A stretch of 64,000 nucleotides of DNA from Paraspadella gotoi. Lineage: Eukaryota; Chaetognatha. The DNA is taken from the NCBI GenBank assembly GCA_051294375.1, contig CM119270.1, positions 17,233,904 to 17,297,903 on the forward strand, written 5' to 3'. The notes beneath the pieces were generated by a model that saw only the letters and a program-made list of their open reading frames with translations, was not told the origin of the DNA and made no database searches. A program made the translations under genes and the position numbers. Below are positions 11,206 to 24,705 of this stretch, one piece after another (position 1 is the first letter of the stretch; each line of letters starts with the position of its first letter).

Positions 11206-11988
11206 TGTTTATCCCACTTCACCGTCTGTTCTTCGCCCTCTTCTTCGTTTTCCACCTTTTGCTTACCCCCCCCCTCTTTCCCCCCCCATCTTTTCCACTC
11301 TCCCTCCCTTCTTCCTCTCTCCTCCTCTTTTTTTTTTTTTTTTTTTCCCTTTTCCGTTTCCTTTTACCCGAACGCCCGTCTCGGGAGCAAAGAGACGTAA
11401 TCGATGAAGGCGGTCATCGTCGTCGTCGTTCGTCGTTCATCGTCGTTATCGTCATGATTGTCGTTCGTCGTTCGTCATTCGTCGTTCATTCGTCATGATT
11501 GTCACGTCGTCGTCGGTCATGATTGTGTCGTCGTCATCATTCAATTTCGTTGTCAACATTAACGGCCGTCTTAAAATGTTTTATGTCGTGTTCGCTGTTA
11601 CCTTGACTTGATTGAAAGGCAATCGTCAAACGAGGGACTACCTTCACTCTCAAAGCTGTCTAAGATGTTAGACTTGAGACTTGCCTTTTGAGAGGCTGCA
11701 GCCAGAATGTGTTTTAATTAGGAGTGGGGAAAGATAGAGAATGAGAGGAGAGAGAAGGAGGGAGGTGAGGGGATTGGGAAGGTGAGGAAGAGGGGGGAGG
11801 GTGACCAGGTCGGCTGGGCCTGACCCACTCCGTTTACTCAAGAAAAAAGTATCGCGGATTCCGCCTTTTCGGCCTCTTTTCCTCTCCTTGATCGCTTGAG
11901 CCTTCCCGTCTCTTTTGCCATCCGAAAGGATGTTCCGCTAGCACCGCGTGGAGGGTAGAGAGTACTGCTAGCTGTCGCTGTTACCGAC
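11206..11988. other. Loop of palindrome 1, left part
   Basis: Pyrimidine-rich and (CGT)n-rich DNA up to about 11550, then mixed sequence. The phrase cttaaaatgttttatgt at 11571 recurs in the same orientation at 17225, so this phrase follows both CGT-rich tracts. No convincing gene. Confidence 0.5.
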
Positions 11989-12572
11989 GTCGTCTTTGTC
12001 GTCGTCGTCATCGTCGTCGACAACGTCGCCATCTTCGTCATCGTCGTCTTTTACTCTCGTCATCGTCATCTTCGTCTAGAACTTTACGAGCCGCCTTAAA
12101 AATCTTTGTTAAAATCACTGTTACAGGACGTCGTTATTGTCGTCGTCGTGGTCGTCATCGTCAGCTTTATAATCAGACTAGACGCACGGCTTCCAGTTTC
12201 TAAAATTAAGTTCAGAAAATTGACGTTTTTGATTTAACTTCGAACGATAGCTAAACGAACCGGTTACAGGGAGATTGCTTATAGTTTTGTTGTTGTCGTT
12301 GTTGGCTCAGCTATCGTTCGAAGTTTAAATACAAAAACGTCAATTTTCTTAAACTTAATTTAGAAACTGGAAGCCGGCGTCTTGTCTGATTATAAAGATG
12401 ACGATGACGACCACGACGACGACAATAACGACGTCTGTAACAGTGATTTTAACAAAGATTTTAAGGCGGTCGTAAAGTTCTAGACGAAGATGACGATGAC
12501 GAAGAGTAAAAGGACGACGATGACGAAGATGGCGACGTTGTCGACGACGATGACGACGACGACAAAGACGAC
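11989..12572. repeat. Palindrome 2 (arms ~265 bp, loop 55 bp)
   Basis: The arms at 11989-12253 and 12309-12572 are reverse complements with a few indels. The innermost pair is cttcgaacgatagct and agctatcgttcgaag. The loop, 12254-12308, contains gaaccggttacagggaga and ttgcttatag, which also occur at 6419-6451 just before a 25-N gap. On the minus strand of the left arm and the plus strand of the right arm the sequence reads as Asp-rich (for example DEDGDVVDDDDDDDKDD). Confidence 0.85.
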
Positions 12573-15500
12573 ATGATTGTCGTCGTCGTCATATCGATCG
12601 TCATGATCATTTCGTACGTCGTCATCCACCGGTTATCTAACGTCATGATCGTCGTCGTCATCGTCGTCGTCGTCATCGTCGTCGGTTGTCATCGTCGTCG
12701 TCTCATCGTCATGATTGTTCGTCGCGTCCGTCATCGTCCGTAATCGTCATGATTGTCCATCGTCGTCGTCGTCATGATTGTCGTCGTCGTCAAATCATCA
12801 ATCGTCATGATCATCGTCGTCGTCACAACGTTATCAACGTCATGATCGTGTCGTCTATCGGTCGTCGTTTGTCATCGTCGTCGTTGTCATGTCGTCGTCA
12901 TATCGTCATGATTGTCGTCGTCGTCGTGCAATCGGGTCGTCATCGTTCATGAATTGTCATCGTCGTCGTCGTCATGATTGTCGTCGTCGTCCATCAGTCA
13001 TCGTCATGATCATCGTGTCGTCATCAACGTATCAACGTCAGATCGTCGTCGTCATCGTCGTCGTCGTCATCGTCGTCGTTGTCATCGTCGTCGTCAAATC
13101 ATGTCGAATGTGATTGTCGTCGTCGTCGTCATCGTCATCATCGTCATGATTGGTCATCGTCCGTCATCCCGTCATATTGTCGTCGTCGGTCACATCATCG
13201 TCATGATCATCGTCCGTCGTCATCAACGTTATCAAAACGTCATGATCGTCGTCCGTCATCGTCCGTGCGTCGTCATCGTCGTCGTTGTCATGCGTCGATC
13301 GTCATCATCTCAGATTGTCGTCGTCGTCGTCATCGTCGTCATTCGGTCATGATTGTCATCGTCGTCGTCGTCATGATTGTCGTCGTCGTCATCATCATCG
13401 TCATGATGCATCGAGATACGTCGTCATCAAGCGTTATCAACGTCATGATGTCGTCGTCATCGTCACGGTCGTCTGTCATCGTCGTCCGTTGTCATTCGTG
13501 TCGTCATCATCGTCATGATTGTCGTCGTCGTCATCTGTCGTCATCCGTCATGGATTGTCATCGTCGTCGTCGTCATGATTGTCCGTGTCGTCTCATCATC
13601 GACATGATCATCGTCGTCGTCATCAACGTTAATCAACGTCATGAATCGTCGTCGTCATCGTCGTCCGTCGTCAATCGTCGTCGTTGTCCATCGTCGTCGT
13701 CATCCATCGTCATGAATTGTCGTCGTCGCGTCATCGTCGTCATCGGTCATGATTGTCATCGTCGTCGTCGTCATGATTGTCGTACGTCGTCATCATCATC
13801 GTCCATGATCATCGTCGTCGTCATCAACAGTATCAACGTCATGATCGTCGTCGTCATCGTCTTTTCGTCGTCATCGTCGTCGTTGTCATCGTCGTCGTCA
13901 TCATCGTCATGAATTTGTCCGTACGTCGTCGTCATGTCGTCATCGTCATGATTGTCAAATCGGTCGTCGTCGTCCATGAATTGTCGTCGTCGTCACATCA
14001 TCGTCATGATCATCGGGTCGTCATCAACAGTTATCACAAGCGTCATGATCGTCGTCGTCATCGTCGTCGTCGGTCATCGTCGGTCGTTGTCATCGTCGTC
14101 CGTCATCATCGTCCATGATTGTCGTCGTCGTCGTCATCGTCGTCATCGTCATGATTGTCCTCGTCGTCGTCGTCATGATTGTCGTCGTCATCAACGTTAT
14201 CAACGTCATGATCGTCCGTCGGGTCATCGTCGTCGTCGTCCATCGGTCGTCGTTGTCATCGTAGTCGTCATCATCGTCCAAGATTGTCGTCGTCGTCGTC
14301 ACGTCGTCATCGTCAATGATTGTCATCGTCGTCGTCGTCTGATTGTCGTCGTCGTCATCAATCAAATGTCATGATCATCGTCGTCGTCATCAACGTTATC
14401 CACGTCAATGAATCGGTCGTCGTCAATCGTCGTCGTCGTCATCGTCGTCGTTGTCATCGTCGTCGTCATATCGTCAATGAATTGTCGTCGTCGTCGCCAT
14501 CGTAAGTCATCGTCATGATTGTCATCGTCAGTCTGTCGTCATATTGTCGTCGTCGTCATCAATCATCGTCATGATCATACGTCGTCCGTCCATCAACGTA
14601 TCAACGTCATGAAATCGTCCGTCCGTCATCGTCGTCGTCGTTCGTCGTCTGCATCGTCGTCCTCATCGTCATGATTGTCGTCGTCGTTCGTCATCGTCCG
14701 TTCATCGTCATGATTGTCTACGTCGTCGTCGTCATGATTGTCGTTCGTCTCATCATCGTCCATGATCAATCCGTCGTCGTCATCAACGTTATCAACGTCA
14801 TGATTCGTCGTCGTCATCGTCGTCATCGTCGTCGTTGTCATCGTCGTCGTCATCAATCGTCAATGATTGTCGTCGTCGTTCGTGATCAGTCGTCCCTCGT
14901 CAATGTTGTTCATCGTCGTCGCGGTCATGATTGTCGTCGTCGTCATCATCATCGTCATGATCATACGTCGATCGTCATAAACGTTATCAACAAGTCATGA
15001 TCGTCGTCGTCATCGTCGTCGTCGTCATCGTCGTCGTTGTCATCGTCGTCGTCATCATCGTCCATGATTTGTCCGTCGTCGTCGTCAATCGTCGTCATCG
15101 TCATGAATTGTCATCGTCGTCTGAATTTGGTCGTCGTCGTCATCATCATCGTCATGATCATCGTCGTCGTATCAACGTTATCAACGTCATATCGTCGTCG
15201 TCCATCCGTCGGCGGTCATCGTCGTCGTTGTCATCGTCGTCGTCATCAATCGTCATGATTGTTCGTCGTCGTCGTCATCGTCGTCAATCGTCATGAATTG
15301 TCATCGTCGTTCGTCGTCAATGATTGCGTCGTCGTCATCAATCATCGTCATGATCATCGTCGTCGTCAATCAACGTTATCAACGTCATGATCGTCGTCGT
15401 CATCGTCGTGCGTTCGTCACGTCGTCGTTGTCATCGTCGTCGTCTATCATCGTGCATGATTGTCGTCGTCGTCCGTAATCGTCCGTCATCGTCATGATTG

Positions 15501-17220
15501 TCATCGTCGTCGTCGTCATGAATTGTCCGTCGTCGTCATCATCATCCGTCATGATCATTCGTCGTCGTCATCAACGTTATCAACGTCATGATCGTCGTCG
15601 TCATCGTCGCGTCGTCATCCGTCGTCGTTGTCATCCGTCGTCGCATCATCGTCATGATTTGTCGTCGTCGTTTCGTCATCGTCGTCATCGTCCATGATTG
15701 TCATCGTGTCGTCGTCATGATTGTCGTCGTCGTCATCAATCATCGTCATGATCATCCGCGTCGTCCACAACGTTTTCAACCGTCATGATCGTCGTCGTCA
15801 TCGTCTGTCTCGTCATCCGTCGCGTTGTTCAATCGTCGTCGTCATCATCGTCATGATTGTCGTGCCGTCGTCCGTCTCGTCGTCATCCGTCATGAATTGT
15901 CATCGTCGTCTCGTCATGATTGTCGTCGTCGTCCATCAATCATGCGTCATGATCATCGTCGTCGTCATCCAACTTATCACAGCTCGATGATGCGTCGGCG
16001 TCATCGTCCGTCGTCGTCATCGTCGTCGGTTGTCATCGTCGGTCGTCAATCAATTCGTATGATTGTCGTCGTCATCGGTCGTCATCGTCATGATTGTCCA
16101 TCGTCGTCGTCCGTCATGATTTGTCGTCGTCGTCAATCATCATCGTCATGATCATCGTCGTCGTCTCAACGTTATCAACGTCATGATCGTCGTCGTCATC
16201 GTCGTCGTCGTCATCGTCGTCCGTTGTCATCGTCGTCGTCATCATCGCATGATTGTCCGGTCGTCGTCGTCATCCGTCGTCCAATCGTCATGATTGTCAT
16301 CGTCCGTCCCGTCGTCATGATTGTCCGTCGTCGTCATCATCTCATCGTACATGCATCATCGTCGTCGTACAATCAACGTTATCTAAACGTCAATGATCGT
16401 CGTCGTCATCGTCGTCCGTCGTCATTCGTCGTCGTTGTCATCGTCGTCGTCTCATCGTCATGATGTCGTCGTGTCTGTCATCGTCGTCATCGTCATGATT
16501 GTCATCGTCGTCGCTGTCCATGATTGTCGTCGGTCGTCAATCATCATCGTCATGATCATCGTTCCGTCGTCATCAACGTTATGCAAACGTCATATCGTCG
16601 TCGTCATCTCGTCGTCGTCGTCAAATCGTCGTCGTTGTCATCGTCGTCGTCATCATCGTCATGATTGTCGTGTCGTCGTCATCGTCGTCATCTTGCATCT
16701 ATGTATTTGCCAATCTGTTCCGTCGTCTGTCATGATTGTCGTCGTCGTCATCAAGTGCGATCGGCCACTCGCACTCACTCGCGTCGTCGTCATCACGCTC
16801 TTCATCTAACGCGATGATGCAGTCGTCTATCGTCGGTTCTGACGGTCATCGTCGCGCTCTCTCGCTCTCGTGTCGTTCTTGTTATACATTGCGCCATGAT
16901 AGGTCGTCCGTCGCTCTGTGCTATGCGTCGTCATGATTGTCATGCGTCGTCGTCGTCATGATTGTCCGTCGTCGGCGAATCATTCACGTCATGATCGGTG
17001 GCGTCGTCATGCGGGGACAAATTTCCCGAGAGTCGCATCATCCGTCTATGATGTTCGTTCGTCGATCGTCCGTCGTCGTCATTCCCGATCACGTTCATGG
17101 ATTGTCCGTCGTCATTCATCATCGTCGTCGTCCATATCATCTTCGTTGCATCTTCATCATACGTCGCCACCTTCGTCATTGATCATGTCATCATCTTTCC
17201 GTGTCAACTTTACATCCTTG
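12573..17220. repeat. GTC/ATC triplet array, ~198-bp higher-order unit, about 20 copies
   Basis: The marker caacgttatcaacgtcatga recurs every 195-202 bases, at about 12827, 13222, 13623, 14191, 14390, 14784, 14979, 15173, 15370 and 15572, and on to 16576. Between markers there is almost only gtc, atc and cat triplets, with catgatt and catgatcat phrases. One frame of the minus strand would read Asp with NHD, HDD and VDNVDD inserts. Frequent single-base indels break every frame. The last 500 bases decay into non-repeat sequence. Confidence 0.85.
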
Positions 17221-17288
17221 TTGTCTTAAAATGTTTTATGTTCCGTTGTCCGCTGTTACCGTCNNNNNNNNNNNNNNNNNNNNNNNNN

Positions 17289-17858
17289 AACCCGAATAAC
17301 AATAAAAAGAATTAGATAAGAAAAACAGATGACCTTTTTTTTTCAGATGACGACGACGACGACGACGACGGGGAACGACGACGACGACGACGATAATGAC
17401 AACGACGATCGTGGCGTCGCAAGATTGCGTAAAAGAAAATAGAAGGAAAGGAAAGGATTTGTTTATTGACAAATTTGGTGGTCGAATCCGCCACCGACTC
17501 ACGGAGTTTCAGTGAGAGGAAAAAAAAAGGAGATNNNNNNNNNNGTGAGAGGAAAAAAAAGGAGATGAAAGCTTTTTTTTTGAGTCGTTTCTTTTTTTTT
17601 TTGCCTCAGATGACATCTGTTAAAACTATTATATATGTATGTATTATATATGTATTGTGTATGTATTATATATATGTATAATTTACCATATAAGGATCGT
17701 ATTTCCCTAACGTCACACGAGGTCACAATTTCGATACACTTTACTACTAAAGTATTATTGTTTATTGAATGAATGAATAATTTTATATTGATTATACAAA
17801 TACATAGCTTCAATACTTTACCATATGCTGACTTTAATTCTCTGTTCTTAATCTTTGT

Positions 17859-17890
<32 letters not shown>

Positions 17891-18135
17891 TCNNNNNNNN
17901 NNNNNNNNNNNNNNNNNNNNNNNNNNNNNNNNNNNNNNNNNNNNNNNNNNNNNNNNNNNNNNNNNNNNNNNNNNNNNNNNNNNNNNNNNNNNNNNNNNNN
18001 NNNNNNNNNNNNNNNNNNNNNNNNNNNNNNNNNNNNNNNNNNNNNNNNNNNNNNNNNNNNNNNNNNNNNNNNNNNNNNNNNNNNNNNNNNNNNNNNNNNN
18101 NNNNNNNNNNNNNNNNNNNNNNNNNNNNNNNNNNN

Positions 18136-18167
<32 letters not shown>

Positions 18168-18251
18168 TGAAGATTTCGACGATAAAGATGACGACGACGA
18201 TAATGAAGACGGCGATGAGAACGACTCTGACCGTAACGATGTGGACATCTT

Positions 18252-18325
<74 letters not shown>

Positions 18326-20474
18326 TACCGCCGCCATTGCCCTGCAGATAATATCGAAAACGAGGCGAACAAACAAAAGATAATTCTGTGTCGGATAAAC
18401 GGTGTGTGGTCATTAGCCAATGGCGAATGTCTGTCGATTATCTGTCGGGTCATTTACACTTTTGTCCGGAGAACAAAACTGATGCAATGGTGGTCATTGG
18501 TCACTGGTCACTGCCCACTGTCAAGAAAAATATTTTTTTTCTGGGCGAAGAAACGCGATATTTTTGTCAGTCCAATTTATGAAAGGTAAAGAATTAAACT
18601 TGTGAAATTAAGTCAAAAGTAAATTTTCGTTAAAACACGTTCATTATTTCGCGAAACACGAAAATTTTTTTAACTTTTAAATTTAATTAGTTTTCAATGT
18701 TTTGAGCTAATTAAGCCAAAGTAAAAATTTTCATTTCGGGTAAAAGATTGGAAAGCTTTTGATGTTGTCTTTTGTTTTCTTTTTTTTTCTCCATCGAAAT
18801 TCGAAATCAATTAAATCCACCAGGTGACGGACGAGGTCGGATTTTGAACAAAAAAATAATTAAATCTGTTTTCTTTTCACTATACATTAAATATAAACTA
18901 ACAAAAACAACGAAACCCGTACATAACAACAACAACAACATTCTTTATCCGATCACAATTTCCAACTTTCTCCTAATTTTGGAAAACTTCCTCGAAAAGA
19001 ATAAAAGGATCGACGGGTCGAACCTGATCCAAAATGTTGTCCCTGTCTTCATTCCATTCATCTTCTTTAATCTTTATTATTACTCTGAAAATCGCTTTCT
19101 CTTTCATTTTCTTTTTTCCCTCGAATAGAAATAAAACAAAATTTAGATTTTACTTCGTTCAAGCGCTTTGGTGAAAAATGTTTATCAAGTTTTTAAATAA
19201 AAAATAATTTTTATATTTAAAAAAAAATTACTAGTCAACTTGAATAAGATAGCTATATACTTATTTTTTAGAATTTAAATTAAAATAATCAAAATAATTA
19301 TATTTATTAAATCTATAACAAATAATAAATACTATTCATCAGATAATCTTTAACCTTATGAAATTGGTACAACCAATATATATATATCTATATATATATA
19401 TATATTTTAAATAAATTTTACAAAAAGTTATCAAAGTGGTATTTTGAACAAAGAAAAAGAGCGCTCTCACGAAGTCGCACGCTTGATTTCCGATTCTGGA
19501 TTTTGTTGCACGCGAAATAAAAAGGGAAGAGACGAGAAAACAAAAGAGCATCGATGAAGGGAGATGCAAAGAGATCGAAGATCGGATAACGCCATCCACG
19601 AAACAACGGAAAGATCTTCCTTCTTCTTTTTTTTCTCAGGATCCGTTGATCTTTTGTTCCTTACCTTTTTTTCATTTCATCGGTTCCCCCCCCACCTCAC
19701 CTTTTCAGTTTTCAGTTGTCTCTTCCATCGCTTCGTCATTGTCCTTACCTCCTTTGCCAAGTCCGTCATTGTGTTGTTCGGGGAACAAAGACTTTGTCTT
19801 CCTTTTTGAGATAATAATTTTTTTTTAGTTGTGAGGTGGTAAAACGACGCTAGCGGTTACGTATTATTAAAAAAAGTTTTTAAATAAATAAAAAAAAATT
19901 ACAATATTGAAAATAAAAAAAAAGTAAATATATAATTTTTTATTATTTATTTTTCTTTGTAAATTTTTTTGATAAAAAAGAAAAGTTTAATACATAAACT
20001 CAACTATGAAAAGGTTTGGATTAAAATTTTATAATTATTATTATTTTGTAAGAAGGATGAAGGCTATAATACTCCATAGCCTATCTTAAGTCAGGGGCAA
20101 AATAGATTATTAATTAAATAAATATTCATTTTCTGAATTATTTTTACTAATTTGATTTATAATTTAGATTTTTAAATATATTTATAGTTTTTGATTCCTT
20201 CTAATTTAAAACAACGTTGAACAATCTCGGCCGCCGCCACTGGTTTCGCTTTTCATCGATTTTTCTCTTTCATCTGATTCAGTTAATTTTTTTTCTTCCA
20301 TTTTTTCGTTGTTTTTGTTTTCATCCTTCCTTTGTTTTATTTTCGGCCGCTCGGGGAAACAAAGGGAGAGAGAGAGAGAGAGAGAGAGAAAGGGAGAGAA
20401 TGAGACATCCAATCCATTAATATATTGATATCAACTGGTTTGGAAAAACAAATCTCAGATTTCAGGGCGGATAA

Positions 20475-20522
<48 letters not shown>

Positions 20523-20807
20523 TAACTCGGTGGGTCAATCTCGCCTCAATTGCGCTGGATGCGTCCGAATTACGACATCGAGGGCTGATGCTGCTGCTTC
20601 TGCTGCAGCGGAGGAGGATTAATGAAGCCAAAAATATTAATCAAGTATAAAGAATAAATCCAAAGCGTCGTTTTTAAACAATGTTTATGTATTTTCTATT
20701 GACAAAATACATTACAACATTAAAACTGTTTATACTTCTGCGCAGATTTAACATTTTTAATCAAACGAAGAAAGTTGACATTTCTTTGCGTTAAATCTTA
20801 TCGATCT

Positions 20808-20865
<58 letters not shown>

Positions 20866-21690
20866 AGAAAGAGGGGGAGAAAGAGAGAGAAAATCGGATA
20901 AGAAAGGTACTTTTTCTTTTTCCATTGTGATACTGTGTTATATTTGAAGTTGTCACTTAACTAAAAAGTTGGCTTATTACGTTGTGTTTGTTTTGCCTGA
21001 TAAGGTGACACGACAAAGCCTTTTTAGTTTCTTTCGCTAAAAAGTCTTAAACTTTTTTTGCTCAAATTTCGTGATTTTTTTTTTTTTCGAGATATAAACA
21101 TAAAATGTCAATTCTCCGTGAAGTTTGTTTGTTTGAACATTTATTTGTATTAAAAAACGAGCAAGAGATTCGTCCAGTAAAAATTAAAAAAAAAAATTAT
21201 TCGTATATCACCTGAAATTTTGTACTCGATACCCGTTATTGACTTCCATGTTTTGACATGTCAATGTTGGTAAAATTTTTGTTAATTTGTTAATTAGGAA
21301 TCGTTTAGAAATGCGGAGTTTGGGGGGGGGGGAAAGTGGAGGGGGGAGCAAGAGTGGAAAGCGCCGATTTTTTATCCTGTTGTGTATCGAGGCGGAGAAA
21401 AGGAGGAAAGGTAAACCTAAGTCTTTTTAAACAATCGACCTCAGGATTTTTTTTCTTTTTCCTTCAAACAAACAACTTTCTCTTTTTTCTTCCCCTTTAC
21501 TTTACTTACCCACGATCTCGCTTCGGCCTCACCCTTTAGTCCCGAGTCGGGGAAATTACACTCTCCACCTTTTTTTTGATTCGAGCCTCACCTCGACTTA
21601 CCTCGTCTCGCGAATCTCCATCGAGTAAGTTTCTTTATTGTGGTCGTCGTCGTCGTCGTCGTCGTCGTTCTTTTTCCAAAATCCGCCCCC
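17289..21690. repeat. Right arm of palindrome 1
   Basis: Inverted copy of 6477-11205. It begins right after a 25-N gap (17264-17288) and includes a 10-N gap at 17535 and a 243-N gap at 17893-18135. It carries (CCG)n tracts at 18253-18321 and 20480-20521 and (GA)n at 20812-20858, all of different length from the other arm. Confidence 0.85.
18136..18351 (+). CDS. Possible acidic plus polyproline coding segment, unidentified
   Basis: Open from the end of a gap to a TAA stop. It encodes an Asp run, then EDFDDKDDDDDNEDGDEND, SDRNDVDIL, about two dozen prolines and PLPCR. The non-repeat parts use mixed codons (GAC, GAT, AAC, AAT, GAA), unlike a pure microsatellite. The inverted copy near 10030-10240 has indels that disrupt the frame. 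Either a low-complexity exon or repeat DNA that happens to be open. Confidence 0.25.
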
Positions 21691-21737
21691 ATTGAATTCA
21701 GTGTCAACTTGGTTGACGACTTTGGCGCCAGAGGGAC

Positions 21738-21774
<37 letters not shown>

Positions 21775-23612
21775 TACCCCTGATTAGCTTTACAAAGTCT
21801 CGAAACCACGAAGGTCAACACAAATGTTTGGTTTCAATCAGAATTCGTGTCTGAACTAACAAGATCGGTTCATCTAATGTGTCTGCGCCCGCAGTGACGC
21901 TTTATTTTTATGAGTATTTCTCGTTACATGACATGACATAAGGCGACATAACATGACGACATGACTACAATAACTTTCTTAGCTTGTGTATTTATGACAC
22001 TCACTGCATCGGAATTCCGTCTTTTATTCTTTATAGTTTTAGGATTTCCTGTAGGCGGCGCTAGCAGTCCCTTAGATTTGACAGACCGACCGAAAAGTGA
22101 CTAATAGAGTTGCTCCGCGATTACTAGCCGCGCAACTAAAAAAAAAGGTAAATTTTGTTTTCTTTACTAGCCCGTTTGATAATTGAGTCAACTGACAATG
22201 TTTAAAAGAAATAAAACTTTTTCTTGTGGAGTCGAGATTAAAATTATTATCAATTTATTGCCGGTAGATTATAACCGCAAGAAATATTGCGCGGAAAATT
22301 AAAATATTATTCAGTAGATTAGACTTTAGGCTATTACTTGACTAAGCATTGATAATATTATTTTACCNNNNNNNNNNNNNNNNNNNNNNNNNNNNNNNNN
22401 NNNNNNNNNNNNNNNNNNNNNNNNNNNNNNNNNNNNNNNNNNNNNNNNNNNNNNNNNNNNNNNNNNNNNNNNNNNNNNNNNNNNNNNNNNNNNNNNNNNN
22501 NNNNNNNNNNNNNNNNNNNNNNNNNNNNNNNNNNNNNNNNNNNNNNNNNNNNNNNNNNNNNNNNNNNNNNNNNNNNNNNNNNNNNNNNNNNNNNNNNNAG
22601 AAAAAAAAAGAGGAGTAGAGGATCGAGAGGAGGAAGGATGAAGAGAGAAGCGACATTTGGATTCAAAAACGCGACGACGACGTCGGACGTGGAGGAGGAA
22701 GAGGAAGAGGAGAAACGGCATTTGTTTTTTTTTTNNNNNNNNNNNNNNNNNNNNNNNNNNNNNNNNNNNNNNNNNNNNNNNNNNNNNNNNNNNNNNNNNN
22801 NNNNNNNNNNNNNNNNNNNNNNNNNNNNNNNNNNNNNNNNNNNNNNNNNNNNNNNNNNNNNNNNNNNNNNNNNNNNNNNNNNNNNNNNNNNNNNNNNNNN
22901 NNNNNNNNNNNNNNNNNNNNNNNNNNNNNNNNNNNNNNNNNNNNNNNNNNNNNNNNNNNNNNNNNNNNNNNNNNNNNNNNNNNNNNNNNNNNNNNNNNNN
23001 NNNNNNNNNNNNNNNNNNNNNNNNNNNNNNNNNNNNNNNNNNNNNNNNNNNNNNNNNNNNNNNNNNNNNNNNNNNNNNNNNNNNNNNNNNNNNNNNNNNN
23101 NNNNNNNNNNNNNNNNNNNNNNNNNNNNNNNNNNNNNNNNNNNNNNNNNNNNNNNNNNNNNNNNNNNNNNNNNNNNNNNNNNNNNNNNNNNNNNNNNNNN
23201 NNNNNNNNNNNNNNNNNNNNNNNNNNNNNNNNNNNNNNNNNNNNNCGCCGCCACAAAAACTTCAATCAAAAGCGGAAAAAGTTGCCTTTGATCCTCGGAA
23301 CAGAAAAAAAAAGAAAGAAAAAATTGGAGATAATAAAAANNNNNNNNNNNNNNNNNNNNNNNNNNNNNNNNNNNNNNNNNNNNNNNNNNNNNNNNNNNNN
23401 NNNNNNNNNNNNNNNNNNNNNNNNNNNNNNNNNNNNNNNNNNNNNNNNNNNNNNNNNNNNNNNNNNNNNNNNNNNNNNNNNNNNNNNNNNNNNNNNNNNN
23501 NNNNNNNNNNNNNNNNNNNNNNNNNNNNNNNNNNNNNNNNNNNNNNNNNNNNNNNNNNNNNNNNNNNNNNNNNNNNNNNNNNNNNNNNNNNNNNNNNNNN
23601 NNNNNNNNNNGA

Positions 23613-23646
<34 letters not shown>

Positions 23647-23701
23647 AAAGCTATGATATTAGTACAACCAATATCGAAATTATTCATTCATTCAACAAAA
23701 A
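20915..23701. repeat. Direct duplication, copy 1 (gapped)
   Basis: Collinear with 23727-26566. Its first 0.8 kb is also the end of palindrome 1's right arm. It contains gaps at 22368-22598, 22735-23245 and 23340-23610, and ends at a 25-N gap (23702-23726). No gene recognised. Confidence 0.85.
21880..22136 (+). mobile_element. MITE-like element, copy 1
   Basis: Ends in a GTTGCGCC-type and a GCGGCGCAAC-type terminus (here slightly degraded). It shares the internal phrases tacaataactttcttagc, tttatagttttagga and gaccgaaaagtgact with the other copies. No coding capacity. Confidence 0.55.
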
Positions 23702-23726
23702 NNNNNNNNNNNNNNNNNNNNNNNNN

Positions 23727-24661
23727 GTATATAAACTATACTACTACTTTTTTCTTTTCCATTGCTGGAACTGTGTTATATTTGAAGTTGTCACTTAACT
23801 TAAGAAGTTGGTTATTACGTTTGGTTTGTTTTGCCTGGATAGGTGACACGACAAAGCCTGTTTTATTTCTTTCGCTAAAAAGTCTCTTAGAATTTTTGCT
23901 CAAATTTCGTGGATTTTTTTTTTTTTTTTTCGAGATATAAACATTAAAATGTCAATATGCTCCGTGAAGTTTGTTTGTTTGAACATTTATTTGTATTAAA
24001 AAAACGACAAAGAGATTCGTCCAGTAAAAATAAAAAAAAAAAATTATTCGTATATCACCTGAAATTTTGTACTCGATACCCGTTTATTGACTTCCATGTT
24101 TTGACATGTCAATGTTGGTAAAATTTTTGTTAAATGTTAATTAGAAACGTTTTAGAATGCGGAGTTTGGGGGGGGGGGGGGGAAAGTGGAGGGGGGAGCA
24201 AGAGTAAGTGGAGGGGGGAAGGGGAGGAGAGAGCGGAAAAGCGCCGATTTTTATCCTGTTGTTGTATCGAAGGCGGAGAGGGAGGAGGGAAAAAAGGAAG
24301 GGAAAGGTAAACCTAAGTTTTTTTTAAACAATCGACCTCAGGAGTTTTTTTTTCTTTTTCCTTCAAACAACAACTTTCTCTTTTCTTTCCCCGTTTACTT
24401 TACTACCACGATCTCCGGCGCTTCCGGCCTCAGCCCCTTTTAGTCCCGAGTCGCGGGAACATTACACCTCTCCACCTTTTTTTTGATTCGAGCCTCACCT
24501 CGACTTACTCGTCTCCGCGAATCTCCATACGAGTAAGTTTCTTTATTGTGCGTCGTCGTCGTTCGTCGTCGTCGTCGTCGTCGTTCTTTTTTTCCAAAAT
24601 CCGCCCCCATTTGAATTCTATGTGTCAAACTTGGTTTGACGAACTTTGGCGCCAGAGGGAC

Positions 24662-24705
<44 letters not shown>

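Noticed and set aside
12254-12308. Leftover sequencing hairpin adapter in the palindrome loop
   Set aside because: The loop has a GTTGTTGT stretch but otherwise does not match the adapter sequence I know. It also recurs partly at 6419-6451, so it is probably genomic.
12378-12405. FLAG-tag-like peptide DYKDDDDD and hence a vector contaminant
   Set aside because: The DNA lies inside a natural Asp-rich palindrome, uses different codons in part, and no other vector sequence is present.
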